A stretch of DNA of 64,000 nucleotides from Snodgrassella sp. CFCC 13594 (GCF_001590725.1 NZ_LQXR01000005.1:62001-126000), one strand, 5' to 3'. Shown: positions 47,688-56,807, numbered from the stretch's first letter. Numbers and translations: made by a program. Notes: a model not told the origin generated them from the sequence alone.

Positions 47688-48479
47688 ATGAGTAGTGCCT
47701 TAACCATTGCAACCTATAACATGCACAAAGGTATGTCGCCACTCAACCAACAAGTCAAATTAGACCAAATGGCTGCGGCGCTCAAAGGCCTTTCGCCAGA
47801 TGTCTTGTTTTTACAAGAAGTGCAAGGCCAAAACTTGAAACGGGCGCAACAATTACCGAACTTTCCCCGCCAGCCTCATTACCAAATTCTCAGTGAGGCT
47901 CTGGACTGCGAAGCCAGTTACGGCAAAAATGCTCAATATAAGTTACGCGACCATGGCAATGCTATTCTCAGTAATTTGCCTATCATCACCCGCAACAATC
48001 TCAACATTACAGTCAACCAGATGGAGCAACGCGGCGTATTACATTGCGAAATTCAGCCGGAAAGTTGGTCATTGCCACTGGTGTGTTTGTGTGCTCATTT
48101 AAACCTGCGCGAACCCGATCGCGAAAAACAATACCAAGCCATTTACGAATACATCAACACCCACATCAATCCCGATAGTCCATTGATTTTAGCTGGGGAT
48201 TTCAATGATTGGCGGCGGCGTTCATGCGAAAACTTGGGGGAAAACCTGGGTTTACAGGAAGCTTTTGCCTGCCAAGGCAATATGCCCAAAACCTTTCCAG
48301 CGCGCTTGCCCATTCTGAGCTTAGATCGCGTATACACGCGGCACTTGGATGTTTTAGCGGCAAAATCGATGCGGGGCCTCCCTTGGCAAAGTCTATCCGA
48401 TCATCTGCCCTTGCTGGTCAAAGTACAACCGGAGCGCAAAATAATCAAACAACCTCAAAACAAATCACAATCTCATTAA
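47688..48479 (+). CDS. Endonuclease/exonuclease/phosphatase family protein (YbhP-like)
   Basis: A 263-residue EEP-fold enzyme. Motifs: IATYNMHKGMSP, DVLFLQEVQG (catalytic Glu), LCAHLNLREPDREKQ, LILAGDFNDWR (Asp/Asn) and LSDHLPLLVKV (Asp-His). Relatives cleave phosphodiesters in nucleic acids, lipids or small molecules; the substrate is unknown. Cotranscribed with nudB and closed by a 23-bp stem. Confidence 0.85.
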   Translation: MSSALTIATYNMHKGMSPLNQQVKLDQMAAALKGLSPDVLFLQEVQGQNLKRAQQLPNFPRQPHYQILSEALDCEASYGKNAQYKLRDHGNAILSNLPIITRNNLNITVNQMEQRGVLHCEIQPESWSLPLVCLCAHLNLREPDREKQYQAIYEYINTHINPDSPLILAGDFNDWRRRSCENLGENLGLQEAFACQGNMPKTFPARLPILSLDRVYTRHLDVLAAKSMRGLPWQSLSDHLPLLVKVQPERKIIKQPQNKSQSH

Positions 48480-48527
48480 GGCGTTTAGGCTGCCTGAAAC
48501 AATCAACCTACTGGACAAATCCATTCT

Positions 48528-48575
48528 ATAAACGCACAACAGCCAACCTTTTAAGGTTGGCTGTTGTGCGTTTAT
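48528..48575. terminator. 23-bp perfect-stem terminator between convergent genes
   Basis: 48528-48550 and 48553-48575 are exact reverse complements with a 2-nt spacer, between the EEP gene and phoU. An exact DUS precedes it (48487-48498). Confidence 0.85.
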
Positions 48576-48582
48576 CCATCGA

Positions 48583-49287
48583 TCAGGACTGATCCAACAC
48601 AGCCTTAACCGTTTCCAATGGAGAGTGCCGAACATCAATGCCCTTGGCCAAATACACCACATGTTCCGCTATATTCACCGCATGATCACCGATGCGTTCC
48701 ACTGCCTTACTCATAAACATCAAATCAATTGACGTACTGATGGTGCGCGGATCTTCCATCATGTAAGTGATCAAACTTCGGGTTTGATTGCGGTAGTCGT
48801 AATCCACCTGCCGATCGGCTTGAACCAAATTCAGCAACGCATCTGTATCAATGCGTGCAAAGGCATCTAAGGCTGTGCGCAACATGACGTTGGTTTGATT
48901 GCACATGCGATTGAATTCATAAAAATCGCTGGCCACCACGCGATCATGATCCATCAATTCATAAGCAGTTAACGCTGCTTTTTTGATTTCATCACCAATA
49001 CGTTCCAAGTCAACGATGATTCGTGTCACGGTCAACACCAAACGCAAATCGCCCGCAGCGGGCTGCCTGCGCGCAATAATGAGCTGACACTCATCATCAA
49101 TTTGCACCTCCATGGCATTGATTTCACTATCGGATTCAATGACTGGCTTTAAATCAGCAGCATTCATGGACAACAGCGCCGACAAAGTATCGGTTAACTG
49201 CTTTTCCACCAACCCGCCCATTTGCATCACCAAGGTGCGCACGCTTTCCAATTCGCTGTTGAACTGGCTTGAAATATGCTCTGCCAT
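48583..49287 (-). CDS. phoU: Phosphate transport system regulatory protein PhoU
   Basis: A 234-residue protein of two three-helix bundles. Metal-binding motifs are visible twice: DLERIGDEIKKAA and KAVERIGDHAVNIAEHVVYL (E/DxxxD). PhoU represses the Pho response and connects PhoR to the Pst transporter in other bacteria. Neither pst genes nor phoBR is nearby, so it may act with the PiT transporter at 19.1 kb. ATG 49287 gives MAEHISSQFN. Confidence 0.93.
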   Translation of the reverse strand: MAEHISSQFNSELESVRTLVMQMGGLVEKQLTDTLSALLSMNAADLKPVIESDSEINAMEVQIDDECQLIIARRQPAAGDLRLVLTVTRIIVDLERIGDEIKKAALTAYELMDHDRVVASDFYEFNRMCNQTNVMLRTALDAFARIDTDALLNLVQADRQVDYDYRNQTRSLITYMMEDPRTISTSIDLMFMSKAVERIGDHAVNIAEHVVYLAKGIDVRHSPLETVKAVLDQS

Positions 49288-49361
49288 AAAGTTTTCCACG
49301 CTGCTTTTTAGTTGCAATAGCCGTCATTATAAAAGCACATTGTGACAGTAACTTGACAACG

Positions 49362-50372
49362 TTACCGCCGCGCTGTTTTTTTAACCTGCTGCAAAGCACG
49401 CTCCAAATTGTGATCCAGCACTTCATCCACCACATTCGGAATATCTGCCAGTAGCTGCTTTTGTATGTTGGCAATGACATGTGCCATATGCTTCTGAATG
49501 GCCACGCGCATCATGCCGGCCATGGCATCAGCCAGATGCGGCCGCAACTTTTCTGCTATTTGCGCTAACAATGCAGCTTCAGACACACAACGCACGGAAC
49601 GCCCTTGCGCGCCTTGCGGCTCAATCACATGCAAATGAACATGCGTAATCTGAGCAGGCGCCTCCGGGGTTGTGATGCCTTGTTCAATACTGGCTTCAGG
49701 TTGCCTGAAGTCACCGTCATCCATTTCTGCTTCAGCCGGAACCATGCTGTCCGATTGCATTGAGGTCACCACTTCTGCTTGATTGTGCCGACTCAACCGC
49801 ACCGTACACGCTTCAGGCGCATCCGCATCTGCTCGAGTTAGGCAATTTTGTGCCGCCAGCCAATCTTCTTGAAACAACACCGCATCATCATTCAGTGCTG
49901 ATTGTGTTTTTTCCTGTTCTAATGTGGTTTTATGTTGCCATTCTTGCAGATAAGCCCGATAAACCCGTTCGCGCTGTATCGGATCCAATATGACCTCTTC
50001 GCTGGTACTGATCCCGATGGAGGCGTCAGCTCGCGTAATCGGCTTGTCTGGTTGATGAGGCGACAATGGCGCGGCACGAGCCGGTTGAGGCTCTTGCACT
50101 AGTGGTGCTGCAGATTCATGGTGAGCAAAAATATCATCAATGGGCAATGATGGCACTGCTTCCTGCTGCTTATGCTGGCGCAAACGCTCTAAACTACGCT
50201 CCCAATCAGCCTCATCATCGGTTTCCAATGCTGCCAAATTGGATGCTTTCTGATTGGCGCTCCTCAGCGGCAATGTAGTGGCTGATGTGGTTGATTTATT
50301 CGACGTCGTCGTCGGCACATCATCACTCAAGGTAAAGACAAATTGCGGGGTTTCACCGGTGCTGTTGTTCAC
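49362..50372 (-). CDS. Hypothetical protein: disordered N-terminal two-thirds, helical C-terminal domain
   Basis: A 336-residue soluble protein. Residues 1-255 are low-complexity, rich in Ala, Glu, Gln, Pro, Ser and Thr. The last 75 residues (EAALLAQIAEKLRPHLADAM and onward to the C terminus) look like a compact amphipathic helical domain with a basic tail (KKTARR). No family recognised. GTG start at 50372 with GGAG 6 nt upstream. phoU follows on the same strand about 75 bp later. Confidence 0.65.
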   Translation of the reverse strand: MNNSTGETPQFVFTLSDDVPTTTSNKSTTSATTLPLRSANQKASNLAALETDDEADWERSLERLRQHKQQEAVPSLPIDDIFAHHESAAPLVQEPQPARAAPLSPHQPDKPITRADASIGISTSEEVILDPIQRERVYRAYLQEWQHKTTLEQEKTQSALNDDAVLFQEDWLAAQNCLTRADADAPEACTVRLSRHNQAEVVTSMQSDSMVPAEAEMDDGDFRQPEASIEQGITTPEAPAQITHVHLHVIEPQGAQGRSVRCVSEAALLAQIAEKLRPHLADAMAGMMRVAIQKHMAHVIANIQKQLLADIPNVVDEVLDHNLERALQQVKKTARR

Positions 50373-50518
50373 AATCTACTCCATAAAGCGCTTACCGTTA
50401 CCCACGTCAAGTGGCGGTCTAAATTGAAATCCTTGCAGATTATAGCAATTTTGGCCCATAGCAATGCTAAACTGATCGCGTTTTTTTGTTGTCACAACCT
50501 AATTATTGAGGAATGGTT

Positions 50519-50770
50519 ATGAGCAATATCGATGAGCGTGTCACTTACTTGGAAGAAGCGGGTGAGGCATTGCGTATGCAAAATCGCGTACTAGCCACTG
50601 CACTGAAAGGCTTATTGCACGCTTTGCCACCCGATGTGGCGGAAACTGCGATTACCGACATCCGTGCTGCATTTGAGGATGAATTAGCGCAATTACAATA
50701 TGATAATGAGGCCCAAGCAGATTTATTTCACGACGCCACTTATGCTTTTTTTGCCGAGCGTGAACATTAA
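50519..50770 (+). CDS. Small hypothetical coiled-coil protein
   Basis: An 83-residue acidic protein beginning MSNIDERVTYLEEAGEALRMQN, which suggests a coiled coil, then VLATALKGLLHALPPDVAETAI and an acidic end. No family recognised. ATG 50519 with TGAGGA about 6 nt upstream is better than 50513. Divergent from the 336-residue gene and ends at a strong hairpin. Confidence 0.65.
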   Translation: MSNIDERVTYLEEAGEALRMQNRVLATALKGLLHALPPDVAETAITDIRAAFEDELAQLQYDNEAQADLFHDATYAFFAEREH

Positions 50771-50794
50771 TAAGGATATGCGTATCCAAGCATC

Positions 50795-50840
50795 GCCATA
50801 GAAAAATCGACCACCATGGGGTGATCGATTTTTCTATGGC
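50795..50840. terminator. Bidirectional terminator between the small gene and ETF-QO
   Basis: A 16-bp perfect stem, 50795-50810 with 50825-50840, with A5/T5 tracts inside the arms; it sits between convergent genes. Confidence 0.8.
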
Positions 50841-50885
50841 AATCTAATGAGGCTGATTCCATCAATATTCAGCCAAAACTACCAA

Positions 50886-52544
50886 TCACATTTCAGCATA
50901 ATTTGGCCCGCCACTGCCTTCAGGGCAAACCCAATTGATGTTTTGTGTGGGGTCTTTAATATCACAAGTTTTACAATGCACACAATTTTGTGCATTGATT
51001 TGCAAGCGGGGTTGGCCTTCTTCCGTCACAATTTCATACACCCCAGCCGGACAATATCGGGTTTCTGGGCTGGCATATTCGGTGTAGTTGGTTTGAATGG
51101 CCGCTGTCGGGTCTTTCAACTGCAAATGACAAGGTTGGTTTTCTTCATGATTGGTGCCCGACAAAAACACACTACTCAAACGATCAAATGTGATTTCACC
51201 ATCGGGTTTGGGATAAACAATGGGTAGGCAATCTTGTGCTTTTTTCAGGGAGCCATGATCGGTACCATGATGTTTTAAAGTCCACGGCGCTTTACCCTTG
51301 AACACATATTCATCCAATGCCGCATAAGCCATTGCTGGGAACAAGCCCCATTTAAATGCAGGACGCACATTCCGTACACCATGCAGCTCTTCATAAAGCC
51401 AGCTTTGCTTAAATAAATCGGTATATGCCGTCGCTTCTACACTATATTCATAGGATTCTTGCGATGCTTGCAATACTGACATAATCGCTTCTGCCGCCAA
51501 CATACCTGATTTCATTGCGGTGTGGTTGCCTTTGATTCGCGGCACATTCAGCGTACCAGCCGCATCACCCACCAACACTCCACCAGGAAAAGTCAGCTTG
51601 GGCAAACTCTGCAATCCACCTTCACTCAACGCTCTTGCACCATAGGCAATCCGACGCCCTCCAACAAAAATTTTGCGTATCTCAGGGTGTGTTTTATACC
51701 GTTGAAACTCTTCAAATGGCGATAAATATGGATTTTGATAATCCAAACCCACCACAAAACCCACTGCCACTTTATTGTCATCCAAATGGTATAAAAATGC
51801 CCCACCATAGGTTTTGGTGTCCATGGGCCAGCCCACACTGTGCATCACCGTTCCTGGTCTCGATTGTGCGGGATCAATTTCCCACAATTCTTTAATACCC
51901 AAGCCATATGTTGGTGCTTGCGCCACTTGATCTAATCCAAATCGAGCCAGCAGCGATTTGGTGAGCGAGCCACGGCACCCTTCGGAAAAGATGGTTTGCT
52001 GTGCCCATAAATCCATGCCCGGTTGAAAGTTCTCGGTGGGTAGGCCGTCTTTGCCCACGCCCATGTCACCTGTGCGGATACCCTTCACCGATCCATCCTC
52101 ATGCAACAACACTTGCGTTGCAGCAAACCCAGGATAAATTTCCACGCCCATTGCTTCAGCCTGCTGTGCCAACCAGCGACACAACAACCCCAAGCTAATG
52201 ATATAGTTGCCTTCATTGTGAAATGAGCGCGGGGTGGGTAGGCGATAACTTTTTTGTGCTGTTAAAAACAGAAAACAATCTTCAGTTACCGGCCGCGTCA
52301 GCGGGGCGCCTTTTTCTTGCCAATCAGGCACTAATTCAGTGAGTGCCCTAGGATCCAATACAGCACCGGAGAGGCTATGTGCGCCGACTTCAGAGCCTTT
52401 TTCGACCACACACACGCTGATGTCGCGATTGTGTTGTTCGGCAAGTTGTTTCAAGCGAATGGCCGCACTCAAACCAGATGGGCCAGCACCCACAATCACC
52501 ACATCGTATTGCATACTATCGCGTTCGATGGTTTCGGTCATCAA
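50886..52544 (-). CDS. Electron transfer flavoprotein-ubiquinone oxidoreductase
   Basis: A 552-residue FAD and [4Fe-4S] protein that passes electrons from ETF to ubiquinone. FAD motif VVIVGAGPSGLSAAIRL near residue 15, then GAHSLSGAVLDPRAL and the membrane-association region. C-terminal cluster motif: CPAGVYE, then NCVHCKTCDIKDPTQNINWVCPEG. It would accept electrons derived from GcdH, encoded close by. etfAB are not in the window. The 52545-52718 gap has no gene. Confidence 0.94.
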   Translation of the reverse strand: MMTETIERDSMQYDVVIVGAGPSGLSAAIRLKQLAEQHNRDISVCVVEKGSEVGAHSLSGAVLDPRALTELVPDWQEKGAPLTRPVTEDCFLFLTAQKSYRLPTPRSFHNEGNYIISLGLLCRWLAQQAEAMGVEIYPGFAATQVLLHEDGSVKGIRTGDMGVGKDGLPTENFQPGMDLWAQQTIFSEGCRGSLTKSLLARFGLDQVAQAPTYGLGIKELWEIDPAQSRPGTVMHSVGWPMDTKTYGGAFLYHLDDNKVAVGFVVGLDYQNPYLSPFEEFQRYKTHPEIRKIFVGGRRIAYGARALSEGGLQSLPKLTFPGGVLVGDAAGTLNVPRIKGNHTAMKSGMLAAEAIMSVLQASQESYEYSVEATAYTDLFKQSWLYEELHGVRNVRPAFKWGLFPAMAYAALDEYVFKGKAPWTLKHHGTDHGSLKKAQDCLPIVYPKPDGEITFDRLSSVFLSGTNHEENQPCHLQLKDPTAAIQTNYTEYASPETRYCPAGVYEIVTEEGQPRLQINAQNCVHCKTCDIKDPTQNINWVCPEGSGGPNYAEM

Positions 52545-52718
52545 GGTTCCTTTTCCTTTATCATTGTTTTCTTATTATTTTTTAAGCAGCACAAATAAAT
52601 GAGGCCAACGCCCCACAATAGAAGGGCCTATTATAGCCAAGTCCACCTGTTTGTGGCCGCAATTGCATGCACTGCAGCATACGCCGTTAGCGGGCAATGC
52701 TTTTTCATACCAACACCG

Positions 52719-53908
52719 CTAAATCACACCTTGGCGATGCCATTGCGCCAAGGCTGATGGGTCATAACCCAAACTCAAAAGCACGGATTGGGTATCGGCA
52801 CCCAGCATGGGCGGGGCCAACCGATATTGTATGGGTGAGCCAGACAATCGGATTGGGTTACCCAACACCTTAACTGGGCTGCCTGAAAAAGCAAAATCCA
52901 CCACCATTTCACGCGCTTTCGTTTGTGGCATAGACAAGGCTTCTGCAATATTGTTAATCGGTCCACAGGGTATCCGTGCCGATTCAAAGAGCGCAATCCA
53001 CTCATTCCGATTTTGGCTCAACATCAATGGCTGCATTCGCGCAATCAACTGCTCACGATGAACCACTCGCGCAGGATTGGTGGCAAACCGCTCATCCAGA
53101 TGCCACTCTGCTCCCATTAATTGGCTCACCGCAGCAAATTGCTGATCATTGCCACACGCCAAAATCAAATGTTGGCTACCAGCTGTTTCAAACACTTGAT
53201 AAGGCACGATATTAGGATGGGCATTGCCTAAGCGCGGCGGCACCTGATCACTCGCCAAGCAATTCATCCCCACATTGGCCGTGAGCGCCAAAGCACTGTC
53301 CAGAAGCGCTACATCCACATGCTGACCCAAACCCGTTTGCGCGCGCACCAGCAAAGCTGCCTGAATACCAATGGTTAACTGTAGTCCCGCAAACAAATCC
53401 ACCACAGCCACGCCTACTTTATGCGGCAAGCCCGCCTCTGGGCCCGTGATACTCATCAAACCACTCAGACCTTGAATAATATAATCGTAACCAGGCTTAT
53501 GCGCATCAGGCCCCGTTTGCCCAAAACCTGTGAGCGACGCATAAATTAGCCCGGGATTGATGGCTTTAAGACTATCGTAATCCAAACCATATTTAGCCAA
53601 ACCACCCACTTTAAAATTTTCCACCACGATGTCTGCATCTTGTGCCAGGCGCCGCAAAATGGACTGGCCTTGCTCAGAAGCCATGTCCACCGTAACCGAT
53701 TTTTTATTGCGGTTCACCGTGGCGAAATAAGCAGACGTGCCATCGGCAAAAGTGGGGGGTGTCCACTGCCGGGTCTCATCCCCCATCTTTGGACGCTCTA
53801 TTTTAATGACTTCGGCCCCCAAGTCTGCCAGAATTTGCGTGCACCCTGCGCCGCCAACACCCGCGACAAATCCAAAACCTTAATGCCGGCCAGTGCTTGA
53901 ACACTCAT
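52719..53908 (-). pseudogene. Family III (CaiB/BaiF) CoA-transferase, interrupted by a -1 frameshift
   Basis: Next to gcdH, this is probably a glutarate CoA-transferase (compare human SUGCT), but substrate is inference. The first part (ATG 53908, GGAGA upstream) reads MSVQALAGIKVLDLSRVLA, then shifts. The remaining frame resumes GAEVIKIERPKMGDETRQW and has SVTVDM, DIVVENFKVGGLAKYGLDY (catalytic Asp region), IYASLTGFGQTGP and GNAHPNIVPYQVF. One G on the coding strand (C near 53851-53853 on +) restores VLAGAGCTQILADLGAEVIKIE and about 396 residues. Between gcdH and this gene lies a DUS hairpin. Confidence 0.82.
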
Positions 53909-54003
53909 CAGCTTATCTCCATTATGATTTAGGCCATCGCAAACCAAGCCATACTTGCGGCAACACCATTGCCTCATGGTCCACATATAGCCGCTGAAGC
54001 TAT

Positions 54004-54059
54004 GATGGCTTTTCAGGCAACTACTACCGCACCTTCATTAGGCTGCCTGAAAAACCATC
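54004..54059 (-). terminator. DUS-containing hairpin after gcdH
   Basis: GATGG-TTTTCAGGCA (from 54004) pairs imperfectly with TGCCTGAAAA-CCATC (to 54059). The exact DUS is at 54040-54051. It may separate gcdH from the CoA-transferase gene. Confidence 0.5.
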
Positions 54060-54075
54060 AGCAGGCTAAGTTTGC

Positions 54076-55263
54076 TTAAGCAAACGCAGCGATGCCCGTT
54101 TGTGCTCGGCCGAGAATCAATGCATGCACATCATGCGTTCCCTCATAAGTATTAACAGCCTCCAAATTCATGACATGGCGAATCACATGGAATTCATCGG
54201 CAATCCCATTGCCGCCATGCATATCCCGCGCCGCGCGGGCAATGTCTAAAGCTTTACCACAGTGATTGCGCTTAATGAGCGAAATCATTTCTGGTGCCGC
54301 TTGATGCTCATCCATTAATCGTCCTACCCGCAACGCCGCCTGCAAACCCAATGTAATTTCCGTTTGCATGTTTGCCAGTTTCAGCTGCACCAATTGTGTT
54401 GCGGCCAACGGACGACCAAATTGTTGCCGATCTAGCGTGTATTGGCGCGCAGCATGCCAACAAAATTCAGCCGCACCCATCGCCCCCCATGCAATACCAT
54501 AGCGCGCTTTATTCAGGCAACCAAACGGCCCTTTTAAGCCACGAATCTCAGGGAACACATTGTCATTCGGCACAAACACCTCATCCAACACAATCTCGCC
54601 TGTAATTGATGCACGCAAAGAAAATTTACCCTCAATTTTTGGGGCACTCAAACCTTTCATGCCTTTATCCAAAATAAAGCCACGAATGTCGCCAGCATCG
54701 TCTTTTGCCCAGACCACAAAAACATCCGCGATCGGGCTATTGGTAATCCACATCTTACTGCCGGTCAGCACATAACCTCCATCGACAGTACGCGCGCGCG
54801 TTTGCATCGATGCAGGGTCGGAGCCAGCATTGGGCTCAGTGAGGCCAAAACACCCTACCCATTCACCACTGGCCAGTTTTGGCAGGTATTTGTCCCGCTG
54901 TGCCTCAGTGCCATACGCCCAGATTGGGTGCATCACCAAACTGGATTGAACACTCATGGCCGAGCGATAGCCAGAATCCACTCGCTCAACAGCGCGGGCA
55001 ATTAACCCATAAGCCACATGAGATAGCCCTGCGCAACCATACCCATCAATGGTTGCGCCCAGCAAACCCAACTCACCCATCTGACGTAAAATATTGCGAT
55101 CAAAATATTCGCTGCGATTAGCCAAAACAATGCCTGGCATCAATTGTTCTTGGCAAAAGGATTCCGCCGTTTCTGCCACTAAGCGTTCCTCTTCTGTGAG
55201 CTGCTGGCGCAACAACAATGCATCATCCCAAATAAACGATGGTCGCTTATCCACTTTACCCAT
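54076..55263 (-). CDS. gcdH: Glutaryl-CoA dehydrogenase
   Basis: A 395-residue acyl-CoA dehydrogenase that oxidises and decarboxylates glutaryl-CoA to crotonyl-CoA. It closely follows the human GCDH pattern: [38 protein letters not shown] with the substrate-binding Arg, [43 protein letters not shown], and [21 protein letters not shown] with the catalytic Glu. Electrons would leave through ETF and the ETF-QO at 50.9 kb. AGAGG lies before ATG 55263. IclR-type boxes lie between it and the divergent regulator. Confidence 0.95.
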   Translation of the reverse strand: MGKVDKRPSFIWDDALLLRQQLTEEERLVAETAESFCQEQLMPGIVLANRSEYFDRNILRQMGELGLLGATIDGYGCAGLSHVAYGLIARAVERVDSGYRSAMSVQSSLVMHPIWAYGTEAQRDKYLPKLASGEWVGCFGLTEPNAGSDPASMQTRARTVDGGYVLTGSKMWITNSPIADVFVVWAKDDAGDIRGFILDKGMKGLSAPKIEGKFSLRASITGEIVLDEVFVPNDNVFPEIRGLKGPFGCLNKARYGIAWGAMGAAEFCWHAARQYTLDRQQFGRPLAATQLVQLKLANMQTEITLGLQAALRVGRLMDEHQAAPEMISLIKRNHCGKALDIARAARDMHGGNGIADEFHVIRHVMNLEAVNTYEGTHDVHALILGRAQTGIAAFA

Positions 55264-55303
55264 GATTCATCCTCTCTATTTCATCCGAATAAAATAAAAA
55301 TTG

Positions 55304-55338
55304 TTTCGCTATACGGAATTATGTTTTACTATACGAAA
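55304..55338. promoter_or_regulatory. Two IclR-type operator boxes 20 bp apart
   Basis: TTTCGCTATACGGAA (55304-55318) and TTTTACTATACGAAA (55324-55338) share the plan TTTYR-CTATA-CGRAA, imperfect 15-bp dyads. The boxes start exactly 20 bp apart, on the same face of DNA, between gcdH and the IclR gene. Sites of this shape are typical of IclR-family regulators. Binding is inferred. Confidence 0.6.
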
Positions 55339-55368
55339 CAATTTAACGTGACCCAGAAGGAATGTAAA

Positions 55369-56166
55369 GTGGCCGATCAAATTCTCAAGCAAATTGCCTT
55401 GGCTGAAGAACACAACGATCGTCAGTTTGTGACCGCGCTCGCACGCGGTTTAAGCATCCTCAGTTCTTTTGGTAACAGTGATACAGCCCTCACCCATCAA
55501 GCCATTTGTGATTTAACATCACTACCCAAAGCCACGGTTTCACGCCTGATTTATACCTTGCTCAAAAGCCAATATTTAGTCGCAGATCCAGCTGGGGGTT
55601 ATCGCTTAGGGATGGCCAGCATTCAGCTCAGCGCAAGTGCTTGGGCTCAGTACAACATTACCCGTTTAGCCCAACCGCTGATGAGCCGTTTTGCCAGTGA
55701 AAACCAAGTATCGGTAAGCCTAGCAAAAGAAGAAATGGGAGAAATGCTTTATTTGGCGAGCGTACGCAGTCCGGCCAGACTCGCAGTTCAGTTGATGGTT
55801 GGCTCCAAAGTCCCTATTGCACGCACAGCCATTGGCCGCGCGTATTTCGCAGTGGCCGATGAACAACAAACGCAATTATTGGCATTCAATATGCAAGCAC
55901 AAAATCCACAAACATTTACCGCCGATTGGCAACGGTTACAAGATCACAAAATCTATTTTGAACAACATGGTTACGCCCTATCTAATGGGGAGTTTTCTTC
56001 AGATATTTTGGCGGTTGCCGTTGGCGTTTATAACCGTGCAGAAGAGCGGTTCACACACTCCATTAACGCCAGTGCACCTTCCACACGCTGGCACATGGAT
56101 GACTTTATTCGCGACGTCGCACCCAAGCTACAAGTATTGGCCCATCAGATTTCGACACAATCTTAA
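55369..56166 (+). CDS. IclR-family transcriptional regulator
   Basis: About 265 residues. N-terminal winged helix (FVTALARGLSILSSFGNSDTALTHQAICDLTSLPKATVSRLIYTLLKSQYLV) and C-terminal effector domain (about 85-260) with AQPLMSRFASENQVSVSLA, KVPIARTAIGRAYFA and SNGEFSSDILAVAVGVYN. The frame is open from ATG 55321, but that lies in the putative operator. GTG 55369 with GAAGGA 7 nt upstream is a better start. Divergent from gcdH, so it probably controls the glutarate genes and itself. Confidence 0.85.
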   Translation: MADQILKQIALAEEHNDRQFVTALARGLSILSSFGNSDTALTHQAICDLTSLPKATVSRLIYTLLKSQYLVADPAGGYRLGMASIQLSASAWAQYNITRLAQPLMSRFASENQVSVSLAKEEMGEMLYLASVRSPARLAVQLMVGSKVPIARTAIGRAYFAVADEQQTQLLAFNMQAQNPQTFTADWQRLQDHKIYFEQHGYALSNGEFSSDILAVAVGVYNRAEERFTHSINASAPSTRWHMDDFIRDVAPKLQVLAHQISTQS

Positions 56167-56567
56167 AAACTAATGAAATGCCAATGTGACAATTTTGTTG
56201 CAACAAAACAACAAATAAAAATTTATATGTGAATCGCATTCATTTTATTTTGCTCTACACAACTAGAGACATTACCAAAAATAAAGTATTTATAATCAAA
56301 TACTTTATTAAATACAAATCTGAAATAGCTTACTTTATTGGCCTTCCTCATCACCCAGAATCTCAGCCGCCGATGAAATTATTGATTGCTGTTATTTTCA
56401 GCCCCCCCACGAGAGCACATTGTTGCGTTGCAATTGTTAACTACTCAGCGCATAATTCGACTTGCACAAGTTTTGCACATCATGCAAAAACACTATTTCG
56501 GTGGTGTGTGAACTGGATTTCAATCATTTAAATGATAGTTTTGATATAAATTTAAGGTTATAAAATC
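56167..56567. other. 400-bp AT-rich intergenic region
   Basis: No supported gene. It contains a perfect 16-bp palindrome TTTTGTTGCAACAAAA (56193-56208) and a C7 tract (56402-56408). A 100-codon GTG frame at 56229-56531 has a composition like noncoding DNA. Confidence 0.55.
56193..56208. promoter_or_regulatory. 16-bp perfect palindrome TTTTGTTGCAACAAAA
   Basis: A perfect dyad 26 bp after the IclR stop. Could be an operator or part of transcript-end structure; no regulator identified. Confidence 0.3.
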
Positions 56568-56791
56568 ATGAAAAAATCTCTGTTGGCTGCTGCCTGATGT
56601 CTTTGTTGTTGGCTGCTTGTGGTCAAGAATCTGCTCCTGCTGCTTCTGCCGCCTCTGCTGCTTCTGAAGCTGCCTCTGCTGCTACTGAAGCCGCTTCTTC
56701 AGCTGCTTCTGCTGCTACTGAAGCTGCTTCTGCTGCTACTGAAGCTGCCTCTGCTGCTACTGAAGCTGCTTCTGCTGCTTCTGCTCAATAA
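56568..56791 (+). pseudogene. Small Ala/Ser/Glu-rich repeat lipoprotein, interrupted by a -1 frameshift
   Basis: Read from ATG 56568 (TTAAGG upstream): MKKSLLAAA then a stop. The next frame gives MSLLLAACGQESAPAAS and repeats of EAASAAT. One base near 56594 (C fits) yields a 74-residue lipoprotein, Cys18 in the lipobox LLLAAC. The mature part is five to six 7-residue units (21-bp DNA repeats). Function unknown; the repeats could vary in number. Confidence 0.65.
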
Positions 56792-56807
56792 GAGAAAAGC
56801 ATGTAAT

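Noticed and set aside
56229-56531. 100-codon frame in the AT-rich gap
   Set aside because: GTG start, no Shine-Dalgarno, composition like noncoding DNA, no recognisable motif.
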